Below are positions 16,213 to 25,304 of a DNA stretch of 34,240 bases, in pieces. Position 1 is the first letter of the stretch; each line of letters opens with the position of its first letter. The stretch is from a virus. The notes under the pieces were generated by a model. The model made no database searches. It had not been told where the DNA came from and worked only from the letters and a program-made list of their open reading frames with translations. A program made the position numbers and the translations under genes. Where the stretch lies: IMG/VR virus record IMGVR_UViG_3300031766_000030, positions 1-34,240 of that record. One strand, given 5' to 3'.

Positions 16213-16867
16213 TAATACTTTTGAATTAGGAATACCTACACATATAAAATTTACTTTATTTAAATATGATTACTTTGATAGTATAATTATTAACAGAGTA
16301 AAAAAAGAATGTAAAAATTATTCTAAAATATCAGGCGAATATTGCATTAAGAAGTCTTCATTCCTTAATGCAATTAAAACTAGTAAACGTCTAAACAAAG
16401 AGATAATTAAATCTTCTGATTTTGGCTATGTACCTTCACCATCATTAAAGCCTAATTCAATTTATTTTCTTTGGTCTATTTTTGGTAGATTAGAAAACCT
16501 AGAATGGTTAACTTTCAGTGTTAATGATGATAAGAAATATACGCGCCTAATTAAAAATGAATCAGGTCTACCGATTCTTAGTTTTCATTTTAGTATATTA
16601 GAAGGTATATTTGATTTAACTCAACTATTAGATAGAAAAGAATTGGATCTTTTTAATAAAACACTTATTGATTTTAAAATATTAGAAAATAAGTATTTGG
16701 AAAGGAAGCCCTATTTCTATATGAAGGCAACTGCAATATTAGATATTTTAACTTCAATGGAAGTAGAAGGTAAATTATCAACATTTCATTTAATAGATCA
16801 TATTGATCCTAAGTTAGAAGAAGACGACCCTATCTTAATTGTAAAGACAGACTATACTCCATATTAG
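16202..16867 (+). CDS. Unassigned 221-residue protein
   Basis: The start lies 11 bases inside the preceding gene. The sequence is rich in Lys, Ile, Leu, Asn and aromatics, with no membrane segment, no Cys pair and no nucleotide-binding motif. Regions such as FLWSIFGRLENLEWLTF (about 88-104) and LSFHFSILEGIFDLTQLL look like packed beta/alpha elements of a globular domain. The last 20 residues are acidic. The context (end of a replication block, just before a late promoter) gives no clear function. Confidence 0.55.
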   Translation: MLIDNTFELGIPTHIKFTLFKYDYFDSIIINRVKKECKNYSKISGEYCIKKSSFLNAIKTSKRLNKEIIKSSDFGYVPSPSLKPNSIYFLWSIFGRLENLEWLTFSVNDDKKYTRLIKNESGLPILSFHFSILEGIFDLTQLLDRKELDLFNKTLIDFKILENKYLERKPYFYMKATAILDILTSMEVEGKLSTFHLIDHIDPKLEEDDPILIVKTDYTPY

Positions 16868-16872
16868 TAGCT

Positions 16873-16883
16873 GAATATATAAA
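16873..16883 (+). promoter_or_regulatory. Late promoter box (GAATATATAAA)
   Basis: Exact copy, 5 bases after the previous stop and ending 17 bases before the ATG at 16900. The usual spacing supports 16900 and not the upstream TTG at 16894 as the start of the next gene. Confidence 0.65.
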
Positions 16884-16899
16884 CAAATAATGTTTGTAT

Positions 16900-17325
16900 A
16901 TGAAATCATTTCTTAATCGTTGTTGTGAATCAAAACGCGAATGCGTTACTTATTTAGTAGTCTTTTTATGGGTGGCCGTTGGTGTTACCGCAACATACTT
17001 TGATACTGACTTTACTCAACTGGCTGGATATTTTATTTCTTTAACTGGATTCGTGGCATCATATATTTTTGGTGAAAGCATGAGACCAAGCAATGATAGT
17101 TCTATTTTCAGAAAAGGAAAAAATAGCAAGAGAGAAAATCTCATGTATATTACAATTGCTTTATGGACTATTATAGGAGTATGGGTAATTGTTAAAAATG
17201 CTGATCTTATGGGAGCGGCTGCATATTTTGCTGCACTCACACCATTCGTAGGTTCCTATATAATTGGAGAAACTTTTAAAAAGGAAGGCAATCCAAAAGA
17301 TTCATACGAACAAATAAATTCATAA
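16900..17325 (+). CDS. Four-helix membrane protein with internal duplication
   Basis: The 141-residue product (ATG at 16900; a TTG six bases earlier is less likely) contains two ungapped 52-residue repeats, residues 11-62 and 76-127, with about 22 identities by eye. Each has SKRE, an LW-containing hydrophobic helix, a short acidic or Asn loop, then YF-LT-FV-SYI-GE. This gives four membrane helices in two hairpins with a basic linker between them. A late promoter precedes it. Small late membrane proteins in phages are often holins or envelope-acting factors. A holin role is possible, but no endolysin is adjacent, so it remains a candidate only. Confidence 0.65.
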   Translation: MKSFLNRCCESKRECVTYLVVFLWVAVGVTATYFDTDFTQLAGYFISLTGFVASYIFGESMRPSNDSSIFRKGKNSKRENLMYITIALWTIIGVWVIVKNADLMGAAAYFAALTPFVGSYIIGETFKKEGNPKDSYEQINS

Positions 17326-17328
17326 TCA

Positions 17329-19290
17329 ATGGCAGTTAATGGAAGAAAAACAGATGCTAATGGCGATGCTATATTAATAAGCTTACAAGAACCTTATAAG
17401 AATGTTGTTGAAGTTGTTGGATATACTGATGTCACTAAAGGTGAAACTACCAGTGTTTACTATAATAAACAATTTAGGTGGGGTGTTGATGGAGTGACAT
17501 ATTCTGATTATATTGATCTTACTAATGTGAATCTAGAGGCTTTATTATTAAATCCTAATAAACCATTTTGGATAGAGTATAGGTATGAACAGGTAGGTGA
17601 TGGTGACTTAGAATTCGAATCAATTGCATTAGAGATAGTAACTGATGGCGGTATTATTTGTAGAGTACCTCAAGTTGAATGTGGATCCGAAGGGTGTGTT
17701 GGTACACCGAATTTAGTTGTTGATTGCTGTGGTGATTCATGGAATCCTTATGACTTATCTAAAGCCAGTTCAATGTACAATCAATTATCAGCAATCACAT
17801 CTAACATGTTTGGTTTTTGTGTTGATTACTTTAAGACTAAGGCAGATCAAAGAAGTAGAGATGTTATTTTAAAAGAGTATTCTTTATTTGATGTCATTAA
17901 AGAAGCTGAGGTAAAAATTCTAATTCCTGATAATGAATTGCCTACAAGGGAAATACAGTTTAATCCTATGATGATGGATTTTCCTGTTCAATTTGAAATT
18001 CATATTGTTAAATCTGCGTTTGAGGCAGTATTCGGTTTAGGTGCTAAGCCAGAGATGAGAGACTATTTATATTTTAAACAATATATGAATAGGATGTATG
18101 AAATAGATGCTATAGCAGAAGCTGATGATTTTCTTTATACAGGATCTTATTGGAGAGTTAGTTTAGTACCTTATCAAAAAAGAACAGCTGTAGGTTATGA
18201 AAATACCACAGAAGGAATACAAGCAGAAGCTAGCACAGAAGCATTAACTTCCAACGTAGAAGATAAATTTAGAGTTGAGAGAGAAAATGAATTTAGAGAT
18301 GTAAGAAAAGACAATCAATACAACACAATAGGTACACAATGTAATGATTATATTAGAAGACGATTAGATAAAAGATTAATTATTAAAGAAGAAAATGTTT
18401 ATAATCAATGGACAATAATTTCTAAATATCATTATGAATTAAATTCTATAAAAAATGGAGATGAATCTATTAAATATCAGTATGAGGACGGTTGGTCTAA
18501 AGAAGATGATAGAGCCTTTACGTTCTGGGTAAGACCACAATATAAAAAACCGATAGGTAATAATATACTGATTTTATCAATAGTAAATAAAAATGGTAAA
18601 GTACAACTTAATACTGGTGTCTTACCTACTTTTGGTAATGCTATTCAAATTGGTGATTGGGTAGACATAAGAGGAACGCAATCATATAACGGTATTTCAA
18701 AGGTAATTGAAATCATAGGAGATTCAATTGTAATTGATGAAACTTATGTTGATGATATTACTTTAACAGGATCCCCTAGCTTTAATAAAGAGGCTAGTAA
18801 TAATTTTATGATTTACGAAAATACTTTACTTCCTCCAACACAATTCGTATCATTAACATATACTACTAACTGGGTCATAATGAAAATTAATGATTCTTAT
18901 TATAAGTGGAAAATATCACAACCCTTTATAAAGAATAAATGGTATGCATTTGTAATTAACTTAAATGCTACTGCTAATCAATTAGGATTATTTATTTATA
19001 ATACACTAGAAGATTTAGGCGCAGTTAATCCTGAGAATACTTCTACATTAAATCTCATATTTAATCAAACAAAAACATATACTCCAGTTGATGTAATAGA
19101 TAATCAATCTTGGAAATTATTAGGATGTGAAACAGATTTAACTAATATAAGAATTTGGTCAAAGCCAATAGAAGAAGAATTACAAACTCTTATTCTTAGC
19201 CAATATGTTGTAAAAGATACACACTTATCTTTACTATTGGATAATGCATCACCACAATTAATGTTACCAGATGTAACGGATGCCAGATAA
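17329..19290 (+). CDS. Virion structural protein with C-terminal LamG/ConA-like domain
   Basis: The product has 653 residues. The N-terminal third ends in a Cys-rich stretch (CGSEGCVG and DCCGDSW, about 119-138). It is followed by NPYDLSKASSMYNQL and YFKTKADQRSRDVILKEYSL, then VQFEIHIVKSAFEAVFG and DYLYFKQYMNRMYEID (about 140-265), a layout I associate with T4-like virion proteins of unknown role. From about residue 390 a jelly-roll LamG_3-type domain is visible: AFTFWVRPQ, NKWYAFVINLN, LGLFIYN, then LTNIRIWSKPIEEELQTL. Such domains bind glycans or decorate capsids, tails and fibres. It is 3 bases downstream of the membrane-protein gene and upstream of the terminase genes, where T4 carries neck genes 13-15. 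Confidence 0.7.
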   Translation: MAVNGRKTDANGDAILISLQEPYKNVVEVVGYTDVTKGETTSVYYNKQFRWGVDGVTYSDYIDLTNVNLEALLLNPNKPFWIEYRYEQVGDGDLEFESIALEIVTDGGIICRVPQVECGSEGCVGTPNLVVDCCGDSWNPYDLSKASSMYNQLSAITSNMFGFCVDYFKTKADQRSRDVILKEYSLFDVIKEAEVKILIPDNELPTREIQFNPMMMDFPVQFEIHIVKSAFEAVFGLGAKPEMRDYLYFKQYMNRMYEIDAIAEADDFLYTGSYWRVSLVPYQKRTAVGYENTTEGIQAEASTEALTSNVEDKFRVERENEFRDVRKDNQYNTIGTQCNDYIRRRLDKRLIIKEENVYNQWTIISKYHYELNSIKNGDESIKYQYEDGWSKEDDRAFTFWVRPQYKKPIGNNILILSIVNKNGKVQLNTGVLPTFGNAIQIGDWVDIRGTQSYNGISKVIEIIGDSIVIDETYVDDITLTGSPSFNKEASNNFMIYENTLLPPTQFVSLTYTTNWVIMKINDSYYKWKISQPFIKNKWYAFVINLNATANQLGLFIYNTLEDLGAVNPENTSTLNLIFNQTKTYTPVDVIDNQSWKLLGCETDLTNIRIWSKPIEEELQTLILSQYVVKDTHLSLLLDNASPQLMLPDVTDAR

Positions 19291-19294
19291 CCTG

Positions 19295-19305
19295 GAATAT
19301 ATATT
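19295..19305 (+). promoter_or_regulatory. Variant late promoter box (GAATATATATT)
   Basis: Matches the first nine bases of the consensus and ends 16 bases before the ATG at 19321. The spacing is as in the exact copies. Confidence 0.5.
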
Positions 19306-19320
19306 ACAAATTAACTATTA

Positions 19321-19929
19321 ATGGAAGATAACTCAAAAGATAAATTTAGAGATAGTATTGGAGATTTACTTAGTGAATTGCCAGATGAAGTACCTGGTTT
19401 AAATCAAACGCCAGAATTATCAAGAGTAAAAATTGAAAGTACACAAGCAGTTGCTTTAACAAAAGCTAAAGGAAAGGCCAAAAAGGTAATGTCTAGTTTA
19501 CTTAAGTTTTATTTAAGTGAAGAGATTATTGCTGAGCATGAGTATATTCAAGCAAAATCTAATTTAGATGAATATGCATTAGGTATGCTTATTAGGCAGA
19601 TGGAGAATAGCGAAGTTGCAATTTCACAATTAATGGATATTATTAATGAAGGCGATGTATCCCCAAGAATGTTTGAAGTACTTAGTGATTTACAAAGAAC
19701 TTTATTGGATATTATTAAAAGCCAAACAATGTATATGGTGGCTATTGAAGAAAATGCCAAAAAGACTTCTAGAGATATTGATGTTTATCATGGAAATTCA
19801 GAGAGTAGCAATAATAAAAAACAAAGCGGTGTTAAGTCAAGAGGTACTAAAGATTTAATGCGAGCATTACAAGAAACAATTAACGAAGAAGATATACAAG
19901 ATGTCGATAGCGATGAAAATGAAGAATAG
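19321..19929 (+). CDS. 16: Small terminase subunit gp16
   Basis: The 202-residue product has the gp16 architecture. It has an acidic N-terminus with a Leu/Pro motif (DLLSELPDEVPGL), a central helical region with coiled-coil character (about 50-150) that would build the oligomeric ring, and a polar linker. It ends in a short C-terminal helix with GTKDLMRALQETI, comparable to SPTDLMDEIGDAY in T4 gp16. T4 gp16 (164 residues) recognises DNA and stimulates gp17. The position two genes before gp17 supports the call. The 3' end overlaps the co-chaperonin-like gene. Confidence 0.8.
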   Translation: MEDNSKDKFRDSIGDLLSELPDEVPGLNQTPELSRVKIESTQAVALTKAKGKAKKVMSSLLKFYLSEEIIAEHEYIQAKSNLDEYALGMLIRQMENSEVAISQLMDIINEGDVSPRMFEVLSDLQRTLLDIIKSQTMYMVAIEENAKKTSRDIDVYHGNSESSNNKKQSGVKSRGTKDLMRALQETINEEDIQDVDSDENEE

Positions 19930-20188
19930 TTATATTCTTACACAAGAAATAGTAAAGGGGGAAAGAAGAACTGATAGTGGCTTAATACTCCCCGATGAAA
20001 AATATAATAGGATAGCTTTAGTAATTGAAGCAGCCGATGACCTTGAAGTAAAGAAAGGTGATAAAATAGTAAAAACAATAGGTAAGGGTACTGAATATAC
20101 ATTGGATGGAGATAAGTTTGAAATCCTTCATATAAATCATGTTCTTGCTGTAATAGAAGAAGATGGCACAGAAACCACAAGCACCTAG
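19913..20188 (+). CDS. GroES-like co-chaperonin (functional analogue of T4 gp31)
   Basis: The product is about 91 residues, the size of GroES (97). NSYILTQEIVKGERRTDSG then LILPDEKYN resembles the GroES first strand and mobile loop (hydrophobic tripeptide after a Gly). DDLEVKKGDKIVK matches 'VKVGDIV', and INHVLAVIEED matches the terminal 'DILAIVE'. The mobile loop would contact GroEL. T4 gp31 replaces GroES so that the larger gp23 can fold. ATGs occur at 19901, 19913 and 19919. I chose 19913, but 19919 gives the most GroES-like N-terminus. The gene overlaps gp16 by 11-29 bases and gp17 by 26. Assignment is by pattern, not alignment. Confidence 0.78.
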   Translation: MKMKNSYILTQEIVKGERRTDSGLILPDEKYNRIALVIEAADDLEVKKGDKIVKTIGKGTEYTLDGDKFEILHINHVLAVIEEDGTETTST

Positions 20189-21980
20189 CGCAGGATTTGA
20201 TTTTAATGTTGGTAAAGCTAAGCAAGCATTTTCATGGTCAAGTGAAAGTGTAGAACAGTTAATGTTTGCAATAGAAGAAGGTTATAAACCAGCATCTACT
20301 CCATTCTATGAAGGTAATCCTAATTTAAGAAAAGGAAATATTGTATTTAATTATTCTTCTGAAGAAATAAAAGAAATTAAAAAGTGTGCAAAAGATATTG
20401 TATACTTTGCAAATACATATTGTACTGTAATGACCGATCATGGTTTACAGACAATTAATTTAAGACCTTACCAGGAAGATATGTTAAGGCAATTTCAAGC
20501 AGAAAGATTTAATGTATGTTTAGCAAGTAGGCAAGTAGGTAAAACTATTTGCTCATCTATTTTTATTGCTTGGTATTCATTATTTAATTTTGATAAGAAT
20601 TCTTTAATACTTTCAAATAAAGGAGCAACTACAAGAGAGATCATTGATAAAGGTAAAACTATATTAGAACATTTACCTTTCTTTTTAAAACCAGGTACAC
20701 TTAAATGGGATGTATTTAATTCTAAGTTTGATAATGGTTGTAGAATAATTGGTCAGACTACTACAAAGAAAGCAGCAATCGGTTTTACTATTCATTTATT
20801 ATTTATGGATGAGTTTGCGCATATACCTGCAAACTTTGTTGATACTTTTTATGAAAATGTGTATCCAACAGTATCCGCATCAACAAACTCGAAAGTAATA
20901 ATAACAAGTACACCTAATGGCTTTAATAAATTCTATGACATATATACTGCCGCCGATAAAGGATTAAGTGAATATACACCCTTTAGAGTTGATTGGTGGG
21001 ATGTACCTGGGCGAGATGAGGCCTGGATGAAACAGGAGGTTGCTAACTTAGGTAGTGATGAAGCATTTAATAGACAATATGGAAATCAGTTTATAGCAGG
21101 ATCATCATTACTATTAGGTGCTGATAGCCTTAAAAAATTGACAACTAATCAGATAGATTTTGTACACAGAGAGATGATTGCTTTTGAAGACGAGCAAGTA
21201 GATTATTCTGGTTTATTATGGGATCCTGAATTTAATTTAGATGATGCTGAAGAAGATGAAAATTACTGGTGTTTTTCTGTTGATATTGCTGAAGGTACTG
21301 GTGGGGACTATTCTATTATTAATATATTTAAGGTGGAGATAATGGAAGAAGTAGACTGGAAAAAAGTAACCTCACCAGGTAGCTTTATTGATTTTTATAG
21401 AATTAGACAAGTAGGAAGATTTAGAAGTAATGAACATACTATTGAAGAATTTGCGAAATCTCTTTATATTTTAGCTTATGATGTTTTTTACTCTGAAAAT
21501 GTAAAGCTAATTATAGAATGGAATTTATTTGGTGGTGAGTTAATAAAAAGAATGGAAACTGTATTTCCGCAAAGAAACGATTTTGATGAAGAATCGGTTG
21601 TTAAATTTAAACATCGAATAGATGCAAAAACAAAACAATTTGGATTAAAGGTTAAAAAAGATAACAAACCTATATTTTGTCAAAACTTTAAAAAATATAT
21701 TACACAAAATAAAATTGTAATAAAAGATAAGCAGACTGTTTATGAAGCGGCAACCTTTGGTAAATTACCAAACGGAACCTATGCTGGTCAATTAGGTCAT
21801 GACGATTTAATAATGACTTGTATAAATAGTTCTGAATTCTTTTTTACATTAGACTTTTCAGATTTTGCTGAAGAGATTCATGACGTCGCTGAACAAGATA
21901 TTCAGAATAAAATTGATGCTATCTTAGAACAAGATGCAAAAGGAGGACAACTGAATTTTGATATCTATGACCTGGTATAA
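20163..21980 (+). CDS. 17: Large terminase subunit gp17
   Basis: The 605-residue product equals the T4 gp17 length (610). The N-terminal ATPase has Walker A ASRQVGKT (121-128), Walker B LLFMDE (212-217) and the coupling motif TST (248-250). The C-terminal RNase H-like nuclease has Asp374 in FSVDIAEGTGGDYS, Glu452 in LIIEWN, and Asp547/548 in GHDDLIM, matching the catalytic acidic triad of gp17. The protein cuts concatemeric DNA and drives it through the portal. The start lies inside the co-chaperonin gene (26-base overlap), so translation of the three genes gp16, co-chaperonin and gp17 is linked. Confidence 0.96.
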   Translation: MAQKPQAPSAGFDFNVGKAKQAFSWSSESVEQLMFAIEEGYKPASTPFYEGNPNLRKGNIVFNYSSEEIKEIKKCAKDIVYFANTYCTVMTDHGLQTINLRPYQEDMLRQFQAERFNVCLASRQVGKTICSSIFIAWYSLFNFDKNSLILSNKGATTREIIDKGKTILEHLPFFLKPGTLKWDVFNSKFDNGCRIIGQTTTKKAAIGFTIHLLFMDEFAHIPANFVDTFYENVYPTVSASTNSKVIITSTPNGFNKFYDIYTAADKGLSEYTPFRVDWWDVPGRDEAWMKQEVANLGSDEAFNRQYGNQFIAGSSLLLGADSLKKLTTNQIDFVHREMIAFEDEQVDYSGLLWDPEFNLDDAEEDENYWCFSVDIAEGTGGDYSIINIFKVEIMEEVDWKKVTSPGSFIDFYRIRQVGRFRSNEHTIEEFAKSLYILAYDVFYSENVKLIIEWNLFGGELIKRMETVFPQRNDFDEESVVKFKHRIDAKTKQFGLKVKKDNKPIFCQNFKKYITQNKIVIKDKQTVYEAATFGKLPNGTYAGQLGHDDLIMTCINSSEFFFTLDFSDFAEEIHDVAEQDIQNKIDAILEQDAKGGQLNFDIYDLV

Positions 21981-21996
21981 AAAGTTATAGGTTAGT

Positions 21997-22007
21997 GGAT
22001 ATATAAA
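21997..22007 (+). promoter_or_regulatory. Late promoter box (GGATATATAAA)
   Basis: One mismatch from the consensus. It ends 28 bases before the sheath ATG, the longest spacing among the copies. Confidence 0.55.
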
Positions 22008-22034
22008 AAAAGCAAATAAAAAAAATAATATAAG

Positions 22035-25000
22035 ATGGCACTAGATCCGAAAATCGCTTCGATTAAAGCAGCAGGAACTTACAGATTTGAATTTGACAAA
22101 TCTCAAGTAGTTAGTATTCCTGCTAATCAGACAAGGTTAATTGTCGGTTTCTCTAAAACAGGTCCTTTTAATACTCCGGTATTTGTACCTGACACCGCAT
22201 TCTTTAAGCAAGTTTATGGTGATATTGATAGAAACTTAGAAAGAAAGGATTCATTTTTCCACAGAAGCTGTTTGGCTGCGTTGGAAAGAGGACCGATTCT
22301 TGCACTTAACCTATTAAATTTAACAGCTGCCGATAAGGTAGAGTATATTAAATTTGGTACAGCAGCAACACCTGATGTTCAGGGTAATGCTGGAGCCTTA
22401 GGAGAATATCAAAAAATGTATAACAGAGATAAATTCTTTTATCCTGATTCAGACTCATTCTTAGATAATGTAGGTGCTGATAAATTAGCATTTAGTTCTT
22501 CGAGTACTAATGATTTATTAGATTTTACTAATTTAGGTCAAAAACCAGTTTCAGTTATTGTAAGAAAGGCATCTCAAGCTAATTCAACAGGTTTTAATGT
22601 AACGGCCGAAGAATGGTACGGTGCTGCAAATGTACCTGGTTTTTTAGATAAAGACAGTTTAGTATCTGACTTTTTAGTAGATGTATTTTTAATAGACGGT
22701 AATTTTGGTGGAGATTTTAATTCCGCTACCCCTTATGAAAGGTTTGCGGCAGATCCAACATTCCAAACTTACTTTGACAAGACACAAGGTTTAAAAAGAA
22801 GATTCTTTCAAGCAGATTCATCTGATACGATGATAGCTGAATTCTTTAATGAATCTGAAGTTGATGTTATTGCAACATATACTGCATCTCTTATTCCTAA
22901 CTTTACAGATTTACTTGGTAATAACCTTTTTGTAGAAAAAGTTATTAATGCTGACACTGCATCTACCGGTATATTTGTCGCTGTGAATGAAGATCTTTTT
23001 GATGGTGATACATTAATTGATGGAGTTGCCGGTGGAATTGATATGATAGGACATAACTTAGAATGGACACAAGCAAATAATTTACAAAAAGATGTTAATT
23101 TCTTATCTTATAGTGGATCAATCGTATCTGACTTAAGTTATGCTGGTACAGGAACAACACCAAACTCAGTTGAACAAGTTGCTGAAATAATTAACACAGT
23201 AGAATTATCAAGTGGAAATATACAAATACAGATACAAGGTACTGTAGGCGATGCTTTATTCGATGCAACTGCTGGATTTACCGCAAACTCTGATACTGTA
23301 GTAGGAACTTATATACTAGGCGCGGTTTCTGGAGAATATATTCCTGTAATAAATGTAAACGTTGTAGGTAATACTGTAACTTTAGTATTATCAGGTGCAG
23401 GAAATACAACATTAGCTGACTTCCCAGCAGCCTTTCCAATAACTTATAATTATATAAATGAATCAGACTTTGGTTTTGTTACTGATGAAGCTATATTAGC
23501 CGATCCTAATAATTCTAATATTATAGGTGGATATGGATCTACATTATATAGCCAATTCTCAAACGGTACTCTTACCGATGGTGATGAAGCGGTATATTTG
23601 AATGGTGGTAATGAGTTTTTAAGTTATTTGGTTTTTAACGCTGTTGATTATGGATATGTTCATACAGCTACACCAACTTCTGCAATCTCAACTATCGCAA
23701 TATCTGATAGTGATTATTATTTGCCATCTGTTCAGGTAACACCATACCAGGAAGATGCATTTACTAATACAACACCGCATGCTGAATTTACTTTAGATCC
23801 TGCTGGTGGTGGAGTTTTTATCGATACCGATTATGCAACAACTGGTGTAACTTATCCGGTAGGAACTTTAGGAATACAAACACTAAAAGGTGCTAATAAC
23901 GTTTCTATAGATATTATATCAGATTCAACTACTGAGCCTTCATTAAAACCTAACCAAGTATTAATCGTTAGTGATAATCCTGATGCAGCCGATGTTAAAG
24001 TTGGTAATTATCTAATACATTCTGAAGGTTCTCCTTCCGTGCCACATTCAAGATTAACTAGAATTAATGTTGTTCAAGGTGGATTAACTAATGCTGAATA
24101 CGGTACTATTCCGGTAGGTAAAAATGCCTTATTAGTAACATGCCAAAGTGAAATATCAACAACAACTGCCGCAGGTATTGTTAAGGTAGAGTTATATTAT
24201 CCTATTGATGCATGGGTTGATTATTTAAATGTATTTACTTTAGATGGATTTAAATTAACTCCTTCACATGTACCTAATGGAACTAATGAAAGACAAAATG
24301 AAATCTTAAACGGTACTTTAAATGGAACTAATTTATTTAAGGCATTAACTGATAGAGATGTAATTAACTTTAGATATATTGTAGATACATTCGGAAACGG
24401 TATTGAAAGTGGATCTAAGGCGATCTATACAATATTAGCTTCTACTAGAAAGAATGCATTCGCAATATTAAATGCTCCGTCTGCTAAAGACTTTAAGAGC
24501 AATACAGATCCTTCGTTTAAAGATCTAACCGGAAGCTTATCATCTAGATTTATTTCTACTGGTGGTGATCTTGCAAAGAATCCTACGGTAAGATACTCAT
24601 TACCATCTCAAACACAAGGTGCGAGTTGGGGAGCATTCTATTATCCGTTTATTACTGTTAGGGATTTAGGTAGAAATATAAATGTTGTACCGGCTGCATA
24701 CATTTCAAATAACTTTATTGCAAAATATGAAAACGCTTTACCGTGGTCATTAGTTGCAGGGGTTCGAAGAGGTGTTGTAGGTGGAACTGGAGTTGTAGGA
24801 TTAGAACTTAATCTTGGAAAAGAGGACAGAGAATACTTAGAACCATTTGGATTAAATCCAATTGTATTCCAAAGTGGAACTGGTCCAACAATCTTTGCAA
24901 ATAAAACTGCACAGCAGACTACAAAATCTGCATTAAGTTCTATTAACTGTAGAGAGGTTGTAATTTACATTCAAGATGGAATTGATGCAATTCTTAGAAA

Positions 25001-25262
25001 TTATCTATTCGAATTTAATACAGCACAAACAAGATTAGAAATTAAAACACTTGCTGATAACTTCTTAGCAACTGTTCAAAATGATGATGGTGTTTATGAT
25101 TATAAAAATGTAATGGATGAAACTAATAATACTCCAGAGGTTATCGATCAAAATGTTGGTATCTTAGATACATACATTGAACCGGTAAGAGGAATGGAAA
25201 TTCTCGTACAGAGAACAACAATTTTGAAAACAGGAGCTATTAGTGCAGGAAATTTTGAATAA
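22035..25262 (+). CDS. 18: Tail sheath protein gp18 (enlarged)
   Basis: The 1075-residue product ends with the conserved sheath domain (about 850-1075). This includes SWGAFYYPFITVRDL, PWSLVAGVRRGVVGG, NPIVFQSGTGPTIFANKTAQ, REVVIYIQDGIDAILRNYLF and a final strand with GMEILVQRTTILKTG. The N-terminus (TRLIVGFSKTGPFNTPVFV) is also typical. T4 gp18 has 659 residues. The extra 400 residues lie in the middle (about 200-780), are Thr/Asn/Gly/Asp-rich and beta in character, and probably form additional surface domains on the sheath. Subunits stack around the gp19 tube and contract on infection. The gene has its own late promoter and is followed by gp19 as in T4. Confidence 0.93.
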   Translation: MALDPKIASIKAAGTYRFEFDKSQVVSIPANQTRLIVGFSKTGPFNTPVFVPDTAFFKQVYGDIDRNLERKDSFFHRSCLAALERGPILALNLLNLTAADKVEYIKFGTAATPDVQGNAGALGEYQKMYNRDKFFYPDSDSFLDNVGADKLAFSSSSTNDLLDFTNLGQKPVSVIVRKASQANSTGFNVTAEEWYGAANVPGFLDKDSLVSDFLVDVFLIDGNFGGDFNSATPYERFAADPTFQTYFDKTQGLKRRFFQADSSDTMIAEFFNESEVDVIATYTASLIPNFTDLLGNNLFVEKVINADTASTGIFVAVNEDLFDGDTLIDGVAGGIDMIGHNLEWTQANNLQKDVNFLSYSGSIVSDLSYAGTGTTPNSVEQVAEIINTVELSSGNIQIQIQGTVGDALFDATAGFTANSDTVVGTYILGAVSGEYIPVINVNVVGNTVTLVLSGAGNTTLADFPAAFPITYNYINESDFGFVTDEAILADPNNSNIIGGYGSTLYSQFSNGTLTDGDEAVYLNGGNEFLSYLVFNAVDYGYVHTATPTSAISTIAISDSDYYLPSVQVTPYQEDAFTNTTPHAEFTLDPAGGGVFIDTDYATTGVTYPVGTLGIQTLKGANNVSIDIISDSTTEPSLKPNQVLIVSDNPDAADVKVGNYLIHSEGSPSVPHSRLTRINVVQGGLTNAEYGTIPVGKNALLVTCQSEISTTTAAGIVKVELYYPIDAWVDYLNVFTLDGFKLTPSHVPNGTNERQNEILNGTLNGTNLFKALTDRDVINFRYIVDTFGNGIESGSKAIYTILASTRKNAFAILNAPSAKDFKSNTDPSFKDLTGSLSSRFISTGGDLAKNPTVRYSLPSQTQGASWGAFYYPFITVRDLGRNINVVPAAYISNNFIAKYENALPWSLVAGVRRGVVGGTGVVGLELNLGKEDREYLEPFGLNPIVFQSGTGPTIFANKTAQQTTKSALSSINCREVVIYIQDGIDAILRNYLFEFNTAQTRLEIKTLADNFLATVQNDDGVYDYKNVMDETNNTPEVIDQNVGILDTYIEPVRGMEILVQRTTILKTGAISAGNFE

Positions 25263-25277
25263 GAAGAAACTAAATAA

Positions 25278-25288
25278 GAATATATAAA
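25278..25288 (+). promoter_or_regulatory. Late promoter box (GAATATATAAA)
   Basis: Exact copy ending 17 bases before the tube-protein ATG at 25305, in the 42-base gap after the sheath gene. Confidence 0.68.
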
Positions 25289-25304
25289 AAAAATAAAATA
25301 AACT

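Noticed and set aside
16890-16899. Alternative starts for the membrane protein (TTG at 16894; ATG at 16890 in another frame)
   Set aside because: The ATG at 16900 has the standard late-promoter spacing; the 16890 frame stops after eight codons.
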